Made by a program: the position numbers and the translations under genes. This document shows positions 24,263 to 32,106 of a stretch of DNA of 64,000 nt, in pieces. Numbering within the stretch: the first letter of the stretch is position 1; each line of letters starts with the position of its first letter. This DNA comes from Streptomyces tirandamycinicus (lineage in GTDB: Bacteria; Actinomycetota; Actinomycetes; Streptomycetales; Streptomycetaceae): contig NZ_CP029188.1 in NCBI RefSeq assembly GCF_003097515.1, positions 4,227,001 through 4,291,000 on the forward strand. Reading direction: 5' to 3'. Below the pieces are notes generated by a model that did not search any database, was not told the origin of the DNA, and saw nothing but the letters and a program-made list of their open reading frames with translations.

Positions 24263-25450
24263 ATGACGAGCCAGACACCCCACGCGTCCTCCGGGGGAAG
24301 CGCCCCCGGGCACCAGGGGCCCACCGCGGACCAGATCCGCCGCGCCCCCAAGGTTCTTCTGCACGACCACCTCGACGGCGGGCTGCGCCCCGGTACGGTC
24401 ATCGACCTCGCCCGTGCCGTCGGCTACGACGCCCTGCCCGAGACCGAACCGGACAAACTCGGCGTCTGGTTCCACGAGGCCGCCGACTCCGGCTCCCTGG
24501 AGCGCTACCTGGAGACGTTCGCGCACACCTGCGCCGTCATGCAGACCCGGGAGGCCCTCAAGCGCGTCGCCGTCGAGTGCGCCGAGGACCTGGCCGAGGA
24601 CGGCGTCGTCTACGCCGAGGTGCGCTACGCGCCGGAGCAGCACCTCGAAGCGGGGCTGACCCTGGAAGAGGTCGTCGAGGCCGTCAACGAGGGCTTCCGG
24701 GAGGGCGAACGCCGGGCCCGGGCCAACGGCCACCGCATCCGGGTGGGTGCCCTGCTGACCGCCATGCGGCACGCCGCCCGGGCCCTGGAGATCGCCGAGG
24801 TCGCCAACCGCTACCGCGACGAGGGTGTGGTGGGCTTCGACATCGCGGGCGCCGAGGCCGGCTACCCGCCCACCCGCCACCTCGACGCCTTCGAGTACCT
24901 CAAGCGGGAGAACAACCACTTCACGATCCACGCCGGGGAGGGGTTCGGGCTGCCGTCCATCTGGCAGGCCCTCCAGTGGTGCGGTGCCGACCGGCTCGGC
25001 CACGGCGTCCGCATCATCGACGACATCGACGTCGCCGCCGACGGCGGTGTGAAGCTGGGGCGGCTGGCGGCGTACGTCCGGGACAAGCGCATCCCGCTGG
25101 AGCTGTGCCCGACGTCCAATCTGCAGACGGGCGCCGCGTCCTCGTACGAGGAGCACCCCATCGGGCTGCTGCGCAGGCTGCACTTCCGGGCCACCGTCAA
25201 CACGGACAACCGGCTGATGAGCAACACGAGTATGAGCCGTGAATTCGAGCTGCTGACCGGGACGTTCGGCTACACGCTCGACGACATGCAGTGGTTCACC
25301 GTCAATGCGATGAAATCGGCGTTCATTCCTTTTGATGAGCGACTCGCGATGATCAACGATGTCATCAAGCCGGGATACGCCGAACTCAGGTCCGAATGGC
25401 TCTTCCAGCAGACGGCCACGACCAGCGGTTCCTCCTCCGGACAGGGCTGA
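24263..25450 (+). CDS. add: adenosine deaminase
   Basis: A 395-residue metal-dependent deaminase. Zinc ligands and active-site residues are seen in LLHDHLDGGL (His-x-His), FTIHAGEGFG (catalytic His, Glu), RLGHGVRI (His) and TVNTDNRLMSNTS (the late Asp). Also conserved: DIAGAEAGYPPTRH and LELCPTSNLQTG. It deaminates (deoxy)adenosine to (deoxy)inosine, the substrate of the purine nucleoside phosphorylase at 40896-41705. No RBS precedes ATG 24263, in agreement with a leaderless mRNA. A classical terminator with a T-tract follows. Confidence 0.93.
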   Translation: MTSQTPHASSGGSAPGHQGPTADQIRRAPKVLLHDHLDGGLRPGTVIDLARAVGYDALPETEPDKLGVWFHEAADSGSLERYLETFAHTCAVMQTREALKRVAVECAEDLAEDGVVYAEVRYAPEQHLEAGLTLEEVVEAVNEGFREGERRARANGHRIRVGALLTAMRHAARALEIAEVANRYRDEGVVGFDIAGAEAGYPPTRHLDAFEYLKRENNHFTIHAGEGFGLPSIWQALQWCGADRLGHGVRIIDDIDVAADGGVKLGRLAAYVRDKRIPLELCPTSNLQTGAASSYEEHPIGLLRRLHFRATVNTDNRLMSNTSMSREFELLTGTFGYTLDDMQWFTVNAMKSAFIPFDERLAMINDVIKPGYAELRSEWLFQQTATTSGSSSGQG

Positions 25451-25469
25451 GTCGGGGAGATGCGAAAGC

Positions 25470-25505
25470 GGCCGGGAGTGTCAACTCCCGGTCCTTTTCC
25501 TTTTC
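25470..25505 (+). terminator. intrinsic terminator of add
   Basis: GGCCGGGAGT (25470-25479) pairs with ACTCCCGGTC (25484-25493), one pair being G-T, around a four-base loop, and is followed by CTTTTCCTTTT. The T-rich tail is unusual at this base composition and makes a textbook Rho-independent terminator. Confidence 0.85.
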
Positions 25506-25583
25506 CCGGCTGTTTGCGGGAGCCGGGACGCGCTGGCTAGCTTGCAAAGCCGTGCCATTCCCCTCCCCAAGGAAACCCACCTG

Positions 25584-25877
25584 ATGAAGCAAGCTGCTGC
25601 CAAGACCCTCGGTGTCGCCGCCCTCGGCGCCGCCTTCGCCGCTGCCGCCGCCGGTTCCGCGTCGGCCACGACGGCCCTCCCCGACGTCGGCACACCGCTG
25701 GACGCCCTCTCCGCCGTCCAGCCGGCCGCGCTGCCCGCCGTCGAGGACGTCACCGGGCAGTCCGGTCCCCGGATCCTGCCCGCGCCCGCCCCGGTAGGCG
25801 GCCTGCTGGGCGGTCTGCCGGTCGGCGCGACGCCGCTGAACGGGCTCCCGCTGGACGGCCTTCCGCTGCCCATGTGA
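25584..25877 (+). CDS. small secreted Ala/Pro/Leu-rich protein
   Basis: A 97-residue protein with a clear signal peptide (MKQAAAKTLGVAALGAAFAA, cleavage after SASA near residue 29). The mature part is low in charge and rich in Pro, Leu, Gly, with repeated GLPL/GLPV motifs (NGLPLDGLPLP). Similar short exported proteins are common in Streptomyces without known function. RBS AAGGAAA precedes ATG 25584. A distinct but similarly designed small exported protein is encoded at 32860-33201. Confidence 0.75.
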   Translation: MKQAAAKTLGVAALGAAFAAAAAGSASATTALPDVGTPLDALSAVQPAALPAVEDVTGQSGPRILPAPAPVGGLLGGLPVGATPLNGLPLDGLPLPM

Positions 25878-25912
25878 GCCGGGCGACCGCTCCCCGGGCG
25901 ACTCGCGCGGGC

Positions 25913-26032
25913 GTCGCCCGTACGACCGGCGCGGGTGTCGCCCGTACGACCGAGGCGGACGGCGCCTGTGCGACTCGCGCCTGCGTCGCCCCCGTGACCC
26001 GGGCGGACGGCGCCTGTGCGACCCGCCCGGCC
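25913..26032. repeat. five degenerate 24-bp tandem repeats
   Basis: Units of 24 bp begin at 25913, 25937, 25961, 25985 and 26009. Two subtypes occur: one starts GTCGCC, the other GGCGCCTGTGCGAC. The array lies between the small secreted protein gene and the bidirectional terminator. Confidence 0.7.
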
Positions 26033-26072
26033 GGCCACCGGGGACGCCTGACGGCCCGAGCGCCGACGACAC

Positions 26073-26105
26073 GGGGCGCGCACCCGGCAACCGGGTGCGC
26101 GCCCC
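26073..26105. terminator. 15-bp bidirectional hairpin terminator
   Basis: GGGGCGCGCACCCGG (26073-26087) and CCGGGTGCGCGCCCC (26091-26105) pair perfectly around CAA. It separates the convergent secreted-protein and PspC genes. Confidence 0.8.
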
Positions 26106-26126
26106 CGCGCGTGGCCGCGGCGGCCG

Positions 26127-26357
26127 TCACCACGTGGTGGAGGCGGGCTTCTCCGCCGGCAGCAGCAGCCACAGCGCCAGGTAGATCAGGAACTGCGGGC
26201 CGGGCAGCAGGCAGGACACCAGGAAGATCACGCGCACGGTGGTCGCGGAGATGCCGAAGCGCCCCGCCAGCGCTGCGCACACTCCGCCGATCATCCTCCC
26301 CCCACTCCTCCGGAGCGGGCGGTGTCCCCAGTCGCGGGGACGGGTGAGTGCGGCCAT
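26127..26357 (-). CDS. PspC-domain membrane protein
   Basis: A 76-residue protein whose core is a PspC domain: MIGGVCAALAGRFGISATTVRVIFLV followed by a hydrophobic segment ending in LALWLLLPAE. One or two transmembrane helices are expected. ATG 26357 is preceded by AAGGAG at six bases; GTG 26372 would swallow that site. Stand-alone PspC proteins are frequent in actinomycetes and probably act in envelope stress sensing, but no partner psp genes are seen here. Confidence 0.85.
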   Translation of the reverse strand: MAALTRPRDWGHRPLRRSGGRMIGGVCAALAGRFGISATTVRVIFLVSCLLPGPQFLIYLALWLLLPAEKPASTTW

Positions 26358-26449
26358 GGTGGGCTCCTTCACGTGTCCTTCGCGGGAGCCGCTCCGTCGG
26401 GCTCCCGATGACTCCATCGTCACCCGGAACAAGCAGAACAAGCGTCGCT

Positions 26450-27028
26450 CTAGGGGGCGATCCCGACCCTGGGAATCTTCGGGGTGGGTCCCTGGGGGAC
26501 GTCGTCGCTGCGCACCGGTCCCCGCCCCTTCCCGCGGCCCGCCGGGCGGCGCCCGGAGCCCCCGCGCCGCAGCCGGGCCCGCCCGGCGGGGACGACGAGA
26601 AGATGGGCCAGCGCCACCCCCGCGGTGTTGAGCAGCAGCGAGTCCACGTCGACGACCCGCCCCGGCACCGCGGTCTGGAGCAGTTCGATGCCCAGGGACA
26701 GCAGCGCTCCCGCCGCGACCGTACGCGCCAGCGAGGCCCAGGGGGAGACGGCGATCCTGCCGCCCGCCATCGGAAGCAGTACTCCGAGGGGTGCCAGCAG
26801 CAGCAGTCCCTCGCCGATCCGGCGGGCCCCCTCGACGGGTCCCGCCGCGAGGTCGGCCTTGATGCCCGCCAGCGGTTCCAGGTTCGCCGCCGTCACCCAC
26901 GGCACGTCCAGCGGGCGGAGCGTCAGCCACGCCACGACGGCGAGATGTGCGAGGAGGAGGACGCCTCCCGCCACGCGGAAGCGGATGCCGGCACTACCGC
27001 CCGAACCTTGACGCTGCACGCCTCCCAA
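26450..27028 (-). CDS. VanZ-like family membrane protein
   Basis: A 192-residue protein with about four hydrophobic segments. VanZ-family features are WLTLRPLDVPWVTAANLEPL, the repeated LLLLAPLGVLLP, LGIELLQTAVPGRVVDVDSLLLNTAGVALAH. The C-terminal 40 residues are basic and likely cytoplasmic (RGKGRGPVRSDD). VanZ lowers susceptibility to teicoplanin in enterococci, but most streptomycete relatives have no assigned role. It is 93 bp downstream of the AfsQ-linked lipoprotein gene on the same strand and could be co-transcribed. Confidence 0.8.
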   Translation of the reverse strand: MGGVQRQGSGGSAGIRFRVAGGVLLLAHLAVVAWLTLRPLDVPWVTAANLEPLAGIKADLAAGPVEGARRIGEGLLLLAPLGVLLPMAGGRIAVSPWASLARTVAAGALLSLGIELLQTAVPGRVVDVDSLLLNTAGVALAHLLVVPAGRARLRRGGSGRRPAGRGKGRGPVRSDDVPQGPTPKIPRVGIAP

Positions 27029-27121
27029 GACGCGAGGACCGGTGGGATCGGTTCCGCACGGACCCGCCCGTGTCGAGAGCCCCGCCGGAGCCGCCTCGGG
27101 AGCCGTGGCCGGGAGCGTCGC

Positions 27122-27820
27122 TCAGGAGGCCGGCGGCGTCGCCGGGCCCGCGGTCGGCGGGGCGGTGTCGGGCCGCTGCTTCACCGAGTCCGTGCAGCGG
27201 TAGCCGCGCGGCGTGTAGTCGCCCGGTCCGGCCAGGACCACCGTGCCGCTCCCGGCCGCCGCCGGGCTCTCCGCGAGTGTGCAGACGACCTGCGCCAGCG
27301 CCGCCGCCGGCAGGTCCTCGGGCTGGCGGCTCAGCCGCAGCGTGCCCGCGGGATCGCCGTCGCGCGGCGGGGAGACGGTCAGCGGCCCCCGTACCAGGCT
27401 CGCGAACCCGGCCTCCCGCTCGGGCCCCGAGGGCTGCTCCAGCAGCTCGCCGAGGAGCATCTGGGCGGTGCGCACCCGGTCTCCGGTCCGTCCCTCGGCG
27501 ACCGGGACGGTACGGTCCACCGCCTCCAGCGCCGACGCGCACACCAGGTACACGCGCACCACGAGCTGCGGCTGCGTCGCGGTGGCGGTCTCCTTGCCTG
27601 AGAGCGTGCACGGCACCCGGGACGGCGCCGGGCCGGCGTCGACCGGAACCGCGGTCGTCCTGATGCCGCAGCCGGCGGCGGCGAGGGCGACGGCGCCCGC
27701 CAGGGCCGCGACCGCCCGGCGTACCCCGGGCCGGGGGGTGCCGCGCTTCGGACCGGCCGGGCCGGCGGCCGCCGCCCCGTCCGGTGCGGCGGTCCGGTGC
27801 GTCCCGCGTACTCGGCTCAC
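27122..27820 (-). CDS. AfsQ-linked lipoprotein with GerMN-like domain
   Basis: A 232-residue lipoprotein. The N-terminal 50 residues are unusually long and basic before a hydrophobic segment and lipobox AAAGC. The mature domain (LVVRVYLVCASALEAVDRTV, RTAQMLLGELLEQP, GTLRLSR) resembles a GerMN fold. GTG 27820 overlaps the afsQ2 stop by four bases (GTGA), so the lipoprotein is coupled to the sensor kinase. It probably acts as an extracytoplasmic accessory or signal modulator for AfsQ2; this is inference from the operon. Confidence 0.75.
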   Translation of the reverse strand: MSRVRGTHRTAAPDGAAAAGPAGPKRGTPRPGVRRAVAALAGAVALAAAGCGIRTTAVPVDAGPAPSRVPCTLSGKETATATQPQLVVRVYLVCASALEAVDRTVPVAEGRTGDRVRTAQMLLGELLEQPSGPEREAGFASLVRGPLTVSPPRDGDPAGTLRLSRQPEDLPAAALAQVVCTLAESPAAAGSGTVVLAGPGDYTPRGYRCTDSVKQRPDTAPPTAGPATPPAS

Positions 27821-29364
27821 CGCGCGTCGCCCTCCTCTCCCTGCCCGGCGCCCTGCCCGGCGTCCCGCCCGCCGTCGAGCTCGGTGCCGGCCCGCCCGTG
27901 GCCCTCCGGGGTGATGCCGGAGGCGTCGCGGGGCAGCCGCAGCACGAACACCGCACCGCCGTCGCCGTCCGTCGAGTTGGCCGCGGTGATGCCGCCGCCG
28001 TGGATCAGGGCGTTCTCCATCGCGATGGACAGCCCCAGCCCACTGCCCTCGGACCGCGGCCGTGAGGCGCTCGCCTTGTAGAACCGGTCGAAGACGTGCG
28101 GCAGCACCTCCTCCGGGATGCCCGGACCGTGGTCGCGCACCTCGATGAGCAGCTCCTCGCCCTCCGTGCGCACCGCCACCCGCACCGGCGAGCCGCCGTG
28201 CTTCAGCGCGTTGCCGATCAGATTGGCGAGTATCACGTCGAGGCGGCGCGGGTCGAGTCGGGCCATGATGCCGCGCTCCGCGTCGAGTTCGACGGCGTCC
28301 AGCCAGGCCCGTGCGTCGATGCAGGCGGTGACCTGGTCGGCGACGTCGACGTCGTCGAGGACCAGCCGGGCCGTACCCGCGTCGAAGCGGGTCACCTCCA
28401 TCAGATTCTCCACCAGGTCGTTCAGCCGCCGTGTCTCGCTCACCACCAGCTCCACCGCCGGGGCGATCATCGGGTCGAGGGCGTCCTGTTCGCCCTCCAG
28501 GATCTCCGTCACCGCGGTCAGCGCGGTGAGCGGGGTACGCAGCTCGTGCGACATGTCGGCGACGAAGCGGCGGCTGGACTCCTCCCGCGCGCTCATGTCC
28601 GCCATCTTCTTCTCCAGCGACTCCGCCGCCTTGTTGAAGGTCCGCGACAGGTCCGCCAGCTCGTCCGTGCCGGACACCTGCAGCCGGGTGTCCAGCTTGC
28701 CCTCGCCGAGCTGCCGGGCCGCCTGCCCGAGCCGCTGGACCGGCTTGAGCACCGTCGTCGCGGCCGCCTGAGCCAGCAGCGCCGAGCCGGCCAGGGCCAG
28801 GGCCGTGGCGATGCCGAGCGACCAGGCCAGCGAGTTCAGGTCCTGGCGCTCCTGGTCGAGGGACTTGAGCAGGTAGCCGGTGGGACCGCCGCCGACGACG
28901 CGGGTACCGGCCACCAGATAGGGCGTGTCGCCCCGCTGGGTGCGCACCCAGAACAGGTGCGGCTGGTCGGTGACCGCCTTCCGGAGTTCCGCGGGCACGT
29001 CGCCGAGCGTGAAGACGTCCGGGTCGGAGGCGCCGACGATCGGCTTGCCGGCGGCCCGCTCCCCGAGCAGCAGCACGCTGTAGCCGGCGTCGCCGCCGGC
29101 CATCTGCTCGGCGGTGGTCTGGAGTTCCGCCTCCGTGGGCCGCGCCGGCAGCGACGCGGCACGGTTCTGCATCTGCTGCCGGAAGTCGCCGAGCGCCGCG
29201 TCCTGGGTACGGGTCAGCACCGCCTCGCGGTTCAGCCAGTACGCGATGCCGGACGCGGACACGGCGGCGGTCAGCGCGACCAGGCCGAAGACGACGACGA
29301 GGCGCAGCCGGAGACTGGTCCAGCCGAGCCCCGCGAGTATGGCCCTCTTCGCGGCACCGGTCAC
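27817..29364 (-). CDS. afsQ2: AfsQ2 sensor histidine kinase
   Basis: A 515-residue kinase. An N-terminal membrane segment (about residues 18-40), an extracellular sensor (to about 170), a second membrane segment (ATALALAGSALLAQAA), a HAMP region, the phospho-acceptor box FVADMSHELRTPLTAL, the N box LIGNALKHGG, and ATP-lid motifs DHGPGIPEE and GSGLGLSIAMENALIHGG are all present. GTG 29364 overlaps the afsQ1 stop (GTGA). The gene order afsQ1-afsQ2-lipoprotein with divergent sigQ matches the S. coelicolor antibiotic-regulation locus. Confidence 0.93.
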   Translation of the reverse strand: MTGAAKRAILAGLGWTSLRLRLVVVFGLVALTAAVSASGIAYWLNREAVLTRTQDAALGDFRQQMQNRAASLPARPTEAELQTTAEQMAGGDAGYSVLLLGERAAGKPIVGASDPDVFTLGDVPAELRKAVTDQPHLFWVRTQRGDTPYLVAGTRVVGGGPTGYLLKSLDQERQDLNSLAWSLGIATALALAGSALLAQAAATTVLKPVQRLGQAARQLGEGKLDTRLQVSGTDELADLSRTFNKAAESLEKKMADMSAREESSRRFVADMSHELRTPLTALTAVTEILEGEQDALDPMIAPAVELVVSETRRLNDLVENLMEVTRFDAGTARLVLDDVDVADQVTACIDARAWLDAVELDAERGIMARLDPRRLDVILANLIGNALKHGGSPVRVAVRTEGEELLIEVRDHGPGIPEEVLPHVFDRFYKASASRPRSEGSGLGLSIAMENALIHGGGITAANSTDGDGGAVFVLRLPRDASGITPEGHGRAGTELDGGRDAGQGAGQGEEGDAR

Positions 29365-30038
29365 TGGGGAGTGTCCAGCCGGTAGCCCACACCTCTGACC
29401 GTGCGGATCAGCGTCGGCGAGGACGGGACGTCCTCCACCTTCGCCCGCAGCCGCTGGACGCAGGCGTCCACCAGACGGGAGTCGCCCAGGTAGTCGTGCT
29501 CCCAGACCAGGCGCAGCAGCTGCTGGCGGGACAGGGCCTGGCCGGGCCGGCGGCTCAGCTCCAGCAGGAGACGCAGCTCGGTCGGCGTGAGCTGCAGATC
29601 CTCGCCGTTCTTGGTGACCGTCATCGCGGAGCGGTCGATCACCAGCGAGCCGAAGGTCGCCGAGTCGGTGGACTCGCGCTCACCGCGCCGCAGCACGGCG
29701 CGGATCCGGGCGTCGAGGACCCGGCCCTGCACCGGTTTGACCACGTAGTCGTCGGCGCCCGACTCCAGGCCGACGACGACGTCGATGTCGTCGCTGCGCG
29801 CGGTCAGCAGGATGATCGGCAACTGGTCCGTGCGCCTGATCCGCCGGCACACCTCGAATCCGTCGATGCCGGGCAGCATCACATCCAGCACGATCAGGTC
29901 CGGCCGCTGCTCACGCAGCAGCTTCAGACCGTCCTCGCCCGTCGCCGCGGTGGCCACACGGTGGCCCTGGCGTGACAGCGAGAGTTCGAGCGCCGTGCGG
30001 ATGGCGTCGTCGTCCTCGATCAGCAACAGGAAAGGCAC
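29361..30038 (-). CDS. afsQ1: AfsQ1 response regulator
   Basis: A 225-residue OmpR-family regulator. Receiver: FLLLIEDDDA, the phospho-Asp in LIVLDVMLPG, Thr in LLTARSDD, and Lys in YVVKPVQG. The DNA-binding winged helix follows (LTPTELRLLLELSRRPGQALSRQQLLRLVWEHDY in two parts, TVRGVGYRL). GTG 30038 gives a start equivalent to remembered AfsQ1; ATG 30047 is the alternative. AfsQ1 activates sigQ and antibiotic pathway genes in S. coelicolor, especially on glutamate medium. A matching binding site is at 30120-30135. Confidence 0.93.
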   Translation of the reverse strand: MPFLLLIEDDDAIRTALELSLSRQGHRVATAATGEDGLKLLREQRPDLIVLDVMLPGIDGFEVCRRIRRTDQLPIILLTARSDDIDVVVGLESGADDYVVKPVQGRVLDARIRAVLRRGERESTDSATFGSLVIDRSAMTVTKNGEDLQLTPTELRLLLELSRRPGQALSRQQLLRLVWEHDYLGDSRLVDACVQRLRAKVEDVPSSPTLIRTVRGVGYRLDTPQ

Positions 30039-30119
30039 GGAGGTCATTCTGGCCCATCGGGCCCCGACAGTTCGACCGCCGGACCGCCGCGGGCCCGTCC
30101 CACCGGGGACGAGGGGCCT

Positions 30120-30135
30120 GTGACAGGTCTGTGAC
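30120..30135. promoter_or_regulatory. AfsQ1 box GTGAC-N6-GTGAC
   Basis: GTGAC at 30120-30124 and again at 30131-30135 fit the established AfsQ1 recognition pattern GTnAC-n6-GTnAC. The site lies in the 181-bp divergent region between afsQ1 and sigQ, so it can control both. Confidence 0.85.
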
Positions 30136-30219
30136 AGTCGGCGGACAGCGGTGTGAAGTCCCCCGGGCAGAGTCTTCACCACGAGATGGGAACGGACTCC
30201 TGCCGACGGGGGGCGCGAG

Positions 30220-31002
30220 ATGAACGCACTGCACAGCACCGCTTCGAACGCGGTTGTCACGCGTCTCCACGACGTCGTGCGGAACACCGAGAAGTCCGGC
30301 GCCGTGAACGTGCGGGGGTGCGTGCGCGGCGCCGGGCGTCAGCACAAGCCGTCGCCCGCGGAGCAGGTGCGTACGCCCTCCTGGATGACGGTGGTTGACG
30401 CGAAGGCCGAGGGGAGCCACGGGGGAAGCGCGTACGGGGAGGGCTCGGGGGAGCGGAGCGGTCCGGGCGAGCGGGCGGACGCCGAAGCGGCGTTCACCGC
30501 CTACGTCCGGGAGCGCCGCGCCTCCCTGTACGCGGCCGCGTACCACCTGACCGGTGACCGCTACGAGGCGGAGGACCTGCTGCAGAGCGCGCTGTTCTCC
30601 ACCTACCGGGCGTGGGACCGGATCAGCGACAAGGCGGCGCTCGGCGGCTACCTGCGCAGGACGATGACGAACCTGCACATCAGCGCCTGGCGCCGGCGCA
30701 AGATCGACGAGTACCCGACCGAGGAGCTTCCGGAGACGGCGGGCGACACGGACGCGATGCGCGGCACGGAGCTGCGGGCGGTCCTGTGGCAGGCCCTGGC
30801 CCGGCTGCCCGAGCTGCAGCGCACGATGCTGGTGCTGCGCTACTACGAGGGCCGCACGGATCCGGAGATCGCGGACATCCTCGGCATCAGCGTCGGCACG
30901 GTGAAGTCGAGCATCTGGCGCTCCCTGCGCCGGATGCGCGAGGACGGGGCGCTCAGCTTCGGCCGTGACGAGGAGGAGTCCTTCGGCGAGCTGGTGGCCT
31001 GA
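30220..31002 (+). CDS. sigQ: SigQ, ECF sigma factor (SigE-family)
   Basis: A 260-residue sigma factor divergent from afsQ1. After an 85-residue, weakly conserved N-terminus, region 2 is TAYVRERRASLYAAAYHLTGDRYEAEDLLQ and region 4 is LPELQRTMLVLRYYEGRTDPEIADILGISVGTVKSSIWRSLRR (both conserved in pieces). In S. coelicolor SigQ is induced by AfsQ1 and counteracts its effects on antibiotic production. ATG 30220 lies 85 bp after the AfsQ1 box; later in-frame starts, such as M56, are possible. Confidence 0.9.
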   Translation: MNALHSTASNAVVTRLHDVVRNTEKSGAVNVRGCVRGAGRQHKPSPAEQVRTPSWMTVVDAKAEGSHGGSAYGEGSGERSGPGERADAEAAFTAYVRERRASLYAAAYHLTGDRYEAEDLLQSALFSTYRAWDRISDKAALGGYLRRTMTNLHISAWRRRKIDEYPTEELPETAGDTDAMRGTELRAVLWQALARLPELQRTMLVLRYYEGRTDPEIADILGISVGTVKSSIWRSLRRMREDGALSFGRDEEESFGELVA

Positions 31003-31010
31003 AGGCGGCA

Positions 31011-31069
31011 CGGGGGACCGCGGGAACGACTGGGGGCCACGGGGGGCCACGGGGGACCGCGGGAACGAC
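31011..31069. repeat. exact 20-bp direct repeat in a G-rich stretch
   Basis: The same 20-bp sequence occurs at 31011-31030 and 31050-31069, with G-runs of four to six throughout 31011-31100. The runs could form G-quadruplexes in the coding-strand RNA after sigQ. Confidence 0.75.
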
Positions 31070-31105
31070 GGGGGAAGAAGCGGGGGGACCGCGGGGGAAG
31101 GTGAA

Positions 31106-31145
31106 GCGGGGCCGTACCGGGCCGGGGGATCCGGTACGGCCCCGC
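31106..31145 (+). terminator. 15-bp hairpin terminator after sigQ
   Basis: GCGGGGCCGTACCGG (31106-31120) pairs perfectly with CCGGTACGGCCCCGC (31131-31145) around a ten-base loop. Confidence 0.75.
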
Positions 31146-31296
31146 CCACCGGCGACCCCGTCGCCAGGCCCGATCGCGGGTCGGTGCACCTGGCGGCGGC
31201 AGGCGGCCCGGGCACCGATCGGGCGGTCAGGCCGGCGGGTCGTGCCGGCGCGGCGCTCCGCATCCGGTCCGGATCACCGCGCGCACGGGGGGCCAC

Positions 31297-31782
31297 TCAC
31301 CAGGCGGCGGCCAGGCGGCGCTGAAGCTCCTCCTCCGAGAGGTCTTCCACATGCGTCAGGAACACCCATATGTGACCCGACGGGTCCTTGAGGATCACGG
31401 TGCGGTCGCCGTGGAACATGTCCTTCGGCGGCTGGAGGATCTCGGCGCCGGCGGCTGCCGCGCGTTCAGCCAGGCTGTCGACGTCCGGCACGAAGACGTG
31501 CAGCGTGACGGTCGTGCCTCCGCCGAGCGAGGCCGGCGCGGCGAAGGAGGCGGCCTCCGCCTCGTCCAGGCTGGCGTCGCCCAGCATCAGGGTCGACCGT
31601 CCGACGGTGATCTCGGCGTGCAGAATCCCGCCGCCCGGAGCGCCGACCCTGACGTCCTCACGGGCGCCGAACGCCCGCTGGTAGAAGTCGATCGCCGCGG
31701 CGGCGTCGTCGACCATGATGTGCGGGATCACGGCATGGCGGTAGCGGTCGGGGATCTCGATGCGGGCTGTGCGCTCGGTCAC
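31297..31782 (-). CDS. VOC-family (PhnB/glyoxalase-like) protein
   Basis: A 161-residue protein with two beta-alpha-beta-beta-beta modules of the vicinal oxygen chelate superfamily: AVIPHIMVDDAAAAIDFYQRAFGA, then VTLHVFVPDVDSLAERAAAAGA and a late DPSGHIWVFL. It resembles the PhnB subgroup. GTG 31782 is seven bases after AAGGAG. The promoter upstream has a 19-bp spacer with a SoxR/MerR-like dyad, so the gene may respond to redox-active or toxic compounds. The reaction is unknown. Confidence 0.85.
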   Translation of the reverse strand: MTERTARIEIPDRYRHAVIPHIMVDDAAAAIDFYQRAFGAREDVRVGAPGGGILHAEITVGRSTLMLGDASLDEAEAASFAAPASLGGGTTVTLHVFVPDVDSLAERAAAAGAEILQPPKDMFHGDRTVILKDPSGHIWVFLTHVEDLSEEELQRRLAAAW

Positions 31783-32106
31783 GGCGAAGCTCCTTGAAAG
31801 CGCCGCTGGTCGGTTCCTGCGGCTCTGGAAGGAACCTAGGAGCTCAAGTTCGGTTGAGGTCAAGCGTCGATGGGGGCCCTGCGGGCACGCACCTGCCGGC
31901 CGGAGGGCACCGCCGACGCCGTGAGTGCTCCGCCGCCGGGTCGTTCCCACCGGCCGATCGCCCGGCTCACGGGCGAGGGGCCCGCTGCGGGGCGTCGCGA
32001 TCCGCGGTGAGCCGTCGAACGTCCCCGGTCCACCGCGTCCGGTGCCGCCCCCGGGCCCCTGTCCCGGTGTCCCGGCGGGCGGCGGGGAGCCCGCCGCGCG
32101 CCCCTG
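31783..32106. other. 324-bp intergenic region upstream of the VOC gene
   Basis: No gene is seen. The part next to the VOC gene holds the RBS (31790-31795) and the SoxR/MerR-like promoter at 31833-31863. The remainder, towards the uridine-kinase-like gene, is GC-rich with no convincing hairpin or ORF. Confidence 0.5.
31833..31863 (-). promoter_or_regulatory. SoxR/MerR-like promoter: 19-bp spacer with internal dyad
   Basis: On the minus strand, -35 TTGACC (31863-31858) and -10 TAGGTT (31838-31833) are 19 bp apart. The spacer region contains CCTCAA-N6-TTGAGC (31859-31842), which agrees with the SoxR-box consensus CCTCAAGTTAACTTGAGG at 14 of 18 positions. Over-long spacers with a central dyad are the hallmark of MerR-family activation. 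Confidence 0.6.

Noticed and set aside
25874..26347. Possible CDS of 157 codons overlapping the small secreted protein stop
   Set aside because: It passes through a 15-bp terminator hairpin and is antisense to the PspC gene; composition is repeat-driven.
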